14,906 bases of DNA from Rubrivivax sp. (GTDB lineage Bacteria; Pseudomonadota; Gammaproteobacteria; Burkholderiales; Burkholderiaceae_C), in the NCBI GenBank assembly GCA_016719535.1, contig JADJYX010000023.1, forward strand, positions 1 through 14,906, given 5' to 3'. This document shows positions 12,036 to 14,906 of this stretch, one piece after another. The stretch's first letter is position 1. Each line of letters begins with the position of its first letter. The position numbers and the translations under genes are program-made. Under the pieces are notes generated by a model. The model ran no database searches and had not been told where the DNA came from. It was given only the letters and a program-made list of their open reading frames with translations.

Positions 12036-12126
12036 TGGCGGAGGGAGCGGGATTCGAACCCGCGGGGGGCTGTTAACCCCCACACGCTTTCCAGGCGTGC
12101 GACTTAAACCACTCATCCATCCCTCC
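12036..12126 (-). tRNA. tRNA-Ser, anticodon GGA
   Basis: Read on the minus strand, the acceptor stem GGAGGGA (from 12126) pairs with TCCCTCC. It is followed by discriminator G and an encoded CCA (12038-12036). The anticodon stem CACGC/GCGTG encloses CTGGAAA, giving anticodon GGA. A long variable arm GGGGG-TTAACA-GCCCCC marks it as class II, and the T arm GCGGG-TTCGAAT-CCCGC is intact. It reads UCC and UCU serine codons. At 91 nt it is normal. Its 3' end points towards vapBC. Confidence 0.97.
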
Positions 12127-12171
12127 GCAGGGACGGCCGGCAGCAGGCTGCTGGCAGGCGAAGCGCGAATT

Positions 12172-12570
12172 CTAGCCGGCCGCTGCCGGCCCGGCCGTGG
12201 CCGGCAGCGCGCACTTGCGCAGCCATTCGATCAGCACGAACTCCAGCGCACGGGCATGCGTGCTCTCCAGCACCACCGGTGGCGCGCAGCCCGCTTCGTA
12301 GGCCTCGCGCCAGCGCAGCGCGCACACGCACCAGCGGTCGCCGGGTTTCAGGCCGCGGAAGCGGAATTCGGGGCGCGGCGTGATGAGGTCGTTGCCGCGC
12401 TCCATCTGGAAGTTGAGAAACTCGACCGTGACGCGGGCGCAGATGACATGGCTGCCGGCGTCGTGCTCGTCGGTGTGGCAGCAGCCGTCACGGTACCAGC
12501 CGGTCAGCGGGTCATACGAGCAGGGCACCAGCGGCGTGCCCATCACGTTGAGCGCCTGGCGGTCCGTCAC
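12172..12570 (-). CDS. DUF2237 family protein
   Basis: This 132-residue protein is a clear member of the DUF2237 family, whose function is not known. It opens NVMGTPLVPCSYDPLTGWYR and has DGCCHTDEHDAGSHVICARV, FLNFQMERGNDLITPRPEF, LKPGDRWCVCALRW and PPVVLESTHARALEFV. Cysteines recur at PCS, GCC, ICA and CVC, so metal binding is possible but unproven. The chosen start is GTG at 12570, whose bases overlap the TGA of the SPFH gene (12567-12570, GTGA); no better ATG precedes the conserved NVMGTPL. This makes it the third gene of the NfeD-SPFH operon. The stop TAG is at 12172. Confidence 0.9.
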   Translation of the reverse strand: MTDRQALNVMGTPLVPCSYDPLTGWYRDGCCHTDEHDAGSHVICARVTVEFLNFQMERGNDLITPRPEFRFRGLKPGDRWCVCALRWREAYEAGCAPPVVLESTHARALEFVLIEWLRKCALPATAGPAAAG

Positions 12571-13487
12571 GGCGCGGGGGCGCGGCCGGCGCCCTTGACG
12601 AGGGCCATCGCGCTGCCGATCAGCGCCGACACCTCGGTCATGTTGCCGGGCACGATCATCGTGTTGTTCTTCTGCGCCAGCTGTGCGTAGGCCTCGACCG
12701 CCTTCTCGGCCACCTTCAGCTGCACGGCCTGCTCGCCGCCGGGCGCACGGATGGCCTCGGCCACCTGGCGGATGGCCTGCGCGGTGGCCTCGGCCACCGA
12801 GACGATGGCAGCCGCCTCGCCCTGCGCCTTGTTGATCTCGGCCTGCTTCTCGCCTTCGGAACGGGCGATGAAGGCCTCGCGCTCGCCGGTGGCGATATTG
12901 ATCTGCTCCTGCCGCCGGCCTTCGGAGGCGGCGATCAGCGCGCGCTTCTCGCGCTCGGCGGTGATCTGCGCCTGCATGGCGTGCAGGATGGCGGCCGGCG
13001 GCGTCAAGTCCTTGATCTCGTAGCGCAGCACCTTCACGCCCCAGTTCAGCGCCGCCTCGTCCAGGGCATTGACCACCGCGGCGTTGATCAGGTCGCGCTC
13101 CTCGAAGGTCTTGTCGAGTTCCATCTTGCCGATTTCGGAACGCAGCGCGGTCTGCGCCAGCTGCGTGATGGCCACGATGTAGTCGCTGCTGCCGTAGCTG
13201 GCGCGCATCGGGTCGGTGACCTGGAAATACAGGATGCCGTCGACCTGCAGCTGCGTATTGTCCTTGGTGATGCAGACCTGGCTGGGCACGTCCAGCGGCA
13301 CCTCCTTGAGCGAATGCTTGTAGGCCACGCGCTCAATGAAAGGGATGACGAATTTCAGGCCGGGCGTCAGCGAGCGGTCGAACTTGCCCAGGCGCTCGAC
13401 GACCCAGGCATTCTGCTGCGGCACGATCTTGAAAGTGCGCGCGACGAAGATCAGCGCGATGACGGCAAGGACGAGGACAACTTCCAT
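12567..13487 (-). CDS. qmcA: SPFH/band-7 membrane protein, paraslipin (QmcA-like)
   Basis: This 306-residue protein has one N-terminal membrane segment (VVLVLAVIALIFVARTF, residues 3-19) and then an SPFH domain: KIVPQQNAWVVERLGKFDR, LTPGLKFVIPFIERV, LDVPSQVCITKDNTQLQVDG and MELDKTFEERDLINAAVV. A long Ala/Glu/Gln-rich coiled-coil stretch with repeated EGE(K/R) motifs follows (AEREKRALIAASEGRRQEQ, SEGEKQAEINKAQGEAAA). The C-terminal NNTMIVPGNMTEVSALIGSA closes it. Such proteins form ring-like oligomers in the inner membrane, linked to membrane organisation and quality control. GAGGAG lies about 8 bases before the ATG at 13487. The NfeD gene ends 11 bases upstream, the usual partner arrangement. 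Confidence 0.93.
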   Translation of the reverse strand: MEVVLVLAVIALIFVARTFKIVPQQNAWVVERLGKFDRSLTPGLKFVIPFIERVAYKHSLKEVPLDVPSQVCITKDNTQLQVDGILYFQVTDPMRASYGSSDYIVAITQLAQTALRSEIGKMELDKTFEERDLINAAVVNALDEAALNWGVKVLRYEIKDLTPPAAILHAMQAQITAEREKRALIAASEGRRQEQINIATGEREAFIARSEGEKQAEINKAQGEAAAIVSVAEATAQAIRQVAEAIRAPGGEQAVQLKVAEKAVEAYAQLAQKNNTMIVPGNMTEVSALIGSAMALVKGAGRAPAP

Positions 13488-13498
13488 GCGATGGCTCC

Positions 13499-13945
13499 TC
13501 AATGGGGGGGCGACGAGGCCGGGGACAGTTGAAGCTGATTGCCTTCCACGGCCACGATGACATGCAGGCCCGATGTGGCGGGTGCACCGGGCGCCAGTCT
13601 GGCCGACCAGGCGGCGCCGCGGTGCTGCACCTGGGTGCTGCCGTCGGCGCCCCAGGCGCGCACCACCACCTGCGAGCCGATGTCGAGGTTGACGTCGCGG
13701 TTGCGTTCGACCGGTGCCGACCGTGGCGCGCGCGCGCGGCGGATGTGCCAGCTGGCGGTGGTGCCGGCGCCGAACAGCGCCGCCACCGCGATCTGCGCCA
13801 CCGGGCCGGCACCACCATGCGCGGCCAGCGCGCCGGCCACGCAGCCCAGCGCCAGCATCAACAGGTAGAAGGTGCCGCTGAGCAGTTCGGCGGCGACCAG
13901 GATGCCAGCGACGAGCCACCACCAGGTGGATGCATTCCAGTCCAT
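13499..13945 (-). CDS. NfeD-like membrane protein
   Basis: This 148-residue protein starts MDWNASTWWWLVAGILVAAE at 13945 after a good ribosome site (GGAGG about 7 bases upstream). Two or three membrane segments lie in residues 8-75 (LLSGTFYLLMLALGCVAGAL, PVAQIAVAALFGAGTTASWH). They are followed by a soluble OB-fold-like part with IGSQVVVRAWGADGSTQV and GLHVIVAVEGNQLQL, as in the short NfeD/YbbJ type. These proteins occur beside SPFH genes and are thought to help assemble or regulate them. It is the first gene of the minus-strand operon and its stop is 11 bases from the SPFH start. Confidence 0.88.
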   Translation of the reverse strand: MDWNASTWWWLVAGILVAAELLSGTFYLLMLALGCVAGALAAHGGAGPVAQIAVAALFGAGTTASWHIRRARAPRSAPVERNRDVNLDIGSQVVVRAWGADGSTQVQHRGAAWSARLAPGAPATSGLHVIVAVEGNQLQLSPASSPPH

Positions 13946-14088
13946 CGTTGCCTCCGGCAGACGGATGTGTCGCGGCGCAGTGTAGCCAGTGCCTGGGGCG
14001 GCATGGGGCGCGTGCTGCGGTGCCCCTACACTTCGCGCCTTCGTTGTTGCCCGCCCACCCGACCCCGCCACCGAAGGGCCCTGCCACC
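13946..14088. promoter_or_regulatory. Divergent promoter region between nfeD-type gene and decarboxylase
   Basis: This 143-bp gap separates divergent genes. A TACACT -10-like hexamer occurs on each strand: on the minus strand at 13979-13984 for the NfeD operon, and on the plus strand at 14027-14032 for the decarboxylase. Neither has a convincing -35 at standard spacing, so the calls are tentative. Confidence 0.35.
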
Positions 14089-14906
14089 ATGCTGCGCTTT
14101 CATTTTCCGATCGTCATCATCGACGAGGACTTTCGTTCCGAGAACACCTCGGGTTTCGGCATCCGCGCGCTCGCGGCGGCAATCGAAAAGGAGGGTTTCG
14201 AAGTCGTCGGTGCCACCAGCTATGGTGACCTGGCGCAGTTTGCGCAGCAGCAAAGCCGCGCCAGCGCCTTCATCCTGTCGATCGACGACGAGGAATTCAC
14301 CCCCGGGCCCGAGCTCGACCCCGCGGTGCTGAACCTGCGCAAGTTCATCCAGGAGATCCGCTTCAAGAATGCCGAGATCCCGATCTACATCTATGGCGAG
14401 ACGCGCACCAGCCAGCACATCCCGAACGACGTGCTGCGCGAACTGCACGGCTTCATCCACATGTTCGAGGACACGCCGGAGTTCGTGGCGCGCCACATCA
14501 TCCGCGAGGCCAAGAGCTACCTCGACGGCCTGGCGCCGCCGTTCTTCAAGGCGCTGATGGACTACGCGCAGGACGGCTCGTACAGCTGGCACTGCCCCGG
14601 TCACAGCGGCGGTGTGGCCTTCCTGAAGAGCCCCGTGGGGCAGATGTTCCACCAGTTCTTCGGCGAGAACATGCTGCGCGCCGACGTCTGCAACGCCGTC
14701 GAGGAACTGGGCCAGGAGCTGGACCACACCGGCCCGGTGGCGGCCAGCGAGCGCAACGCCGCGCGCATCTTCAATACCGACCACTGCTTCTTCGTCACCA
14801 ACAGCACCAGCACCAGCAACAAGATGGTCTGGCACCACACGGTGGCCCCGGGCGACGTGGTGGTGGTCGACCGCAACTGCCACAAGTCCATCCCTGCACA
14901 GCATCA
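14089..14906 (+). CDS. PLP-dependent Orn/Lys/Arg decarboxylase, 5' third, continues beyond window
   Basis: The gene starts at ATG 14089 with MLRFHFPIVIIDEDFRSENT, a response-regulator-like N-terminal wing domain (residues 1-130) typical of the large inducible-type decarboxylases. The catalytic part begins with YSWHCPGHSGGVAFLKSPVG, FFGENMLRADVCNAVEELG, FFVTNSTSTSNKMVWHHTV and VVVVDRNCHKSI. These enzymes decarboxylate ornithine, lysine or arginine to polyamines or cadaverine; substrate cannot be told from this fragment. Two oddities appear. The conserved NGTST is NSTST here, and after HKSI the text reads PAQH where removing one C near 14892 restores the expected LHSI. AAGGG at 14074-14078 is a distant, weak ribosome site. 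Confidence 0.92.
   Translation, partial: MLRFHFPIVIIDEDFRSENTSGFGIRALAAAIEKEGFEVVGATSYGDLAQFAQQQSRASAFILSIDDEEFTPGPELDPAVLNLRKFIQEIRFKNAEIPIYIYGETRTSQHIPNDVLRELHGFIHMFEDTPEFVARHIIREAKSYLDGLAPPFFKALMDYAQDGSYSWHCPGHSGGVAFLKSPVGQMFHQFFGENMLRADVCNAVEELGQELDHTGPVAASERNAARIFNTDHCFFVTNSTSTSNKMVWHHTVAPGDVVVVDRNCHKSIPAQH

Noticed and set aside
11819..12076. Plus-strand 85-codon frame before the tRNA
   Set aside because: It runs into the antisense strand of the tRNA and has no domain or ribosome site.
12036..12126. tRNA-Ser as an active attachment site for an integrated element
   Set aside because: No integrase and no second copy of the tRNA 3' end were seen in the window; only the orientation is suggestive.

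Overview
The window is very GC-rich DNA from a proteobacterium, most likely a betaproteobacterium of the order Burkholderiales. I infer this from the codon bias, the family types, and a repeat with CCCCCAAGGGGG and GCCGGGCCGCCCCAAGCC-like cores that I recall from that order. No rRNA or taxonomic marker gene is present, so a genus cannot be named.

Bases 1-10465 are a complete glycogen / alpha-glucan locus built as two divergent operons. On the minus strand, reading from about 7581 down to 1, are glgP (glycogen phosphorylase), glgB (branching enzyme), glgX (debranching enzyme) and malQ (4-alpha-glucanotransferase, cut by the window edge). On the plus strand are glgC (ADP-glucose pyrophosphorylase) and glgA (glycogen synthase). 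GlgC makes ADP-glucose, GlgA polymerises it and GlgB branches it. GlgP, GlgX and MalQ take the polymer apart again. The 153-bp gap between glgP and glgC is the shared control region. The catalytic motifs I looked for are present, but as printed every one of these six genes is broken by single-base frame changes, roughly forty in total. glgB also lacks an internal block of about 70 codons, and glgB runs straight into a headless glgX across a deletion junction. I read most of this as consensus or assembly error, although real decay cannot be excluded.

Between glgX and malQ (1392-1585) lies the most interesting structure. Two diverged copies of a two-hairpin repeat encode two tiny open frames. 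The stops and starts of glgX, peptide 1, peptide 2 and malQ are chained by three consecutive ATGA overlaps.

Bases 10487-12126 look like a small accessory region: the C-terminal remnant of a GGDEF diguanylate cyclase, a 380-bp gap, an intact vapBC-type toxin-antitoxin pair with a candidate operator, a short unassigned stretch, and a tRNA-Ser(GGA) whose 3' end faces the toxin-antitoxin pair.

Bases 12172-14906 are ordinary and almost error-free. A minus-strand operon runs NfeD-like protein, SPFH/paraslipin (QmcA-like), DUF2237 protein, with the last two coupled by a GTGA overlap. Divergent from it is the first third of a PLP-dependent Orn/Lys/Arg decarboxylase that leaves the window.
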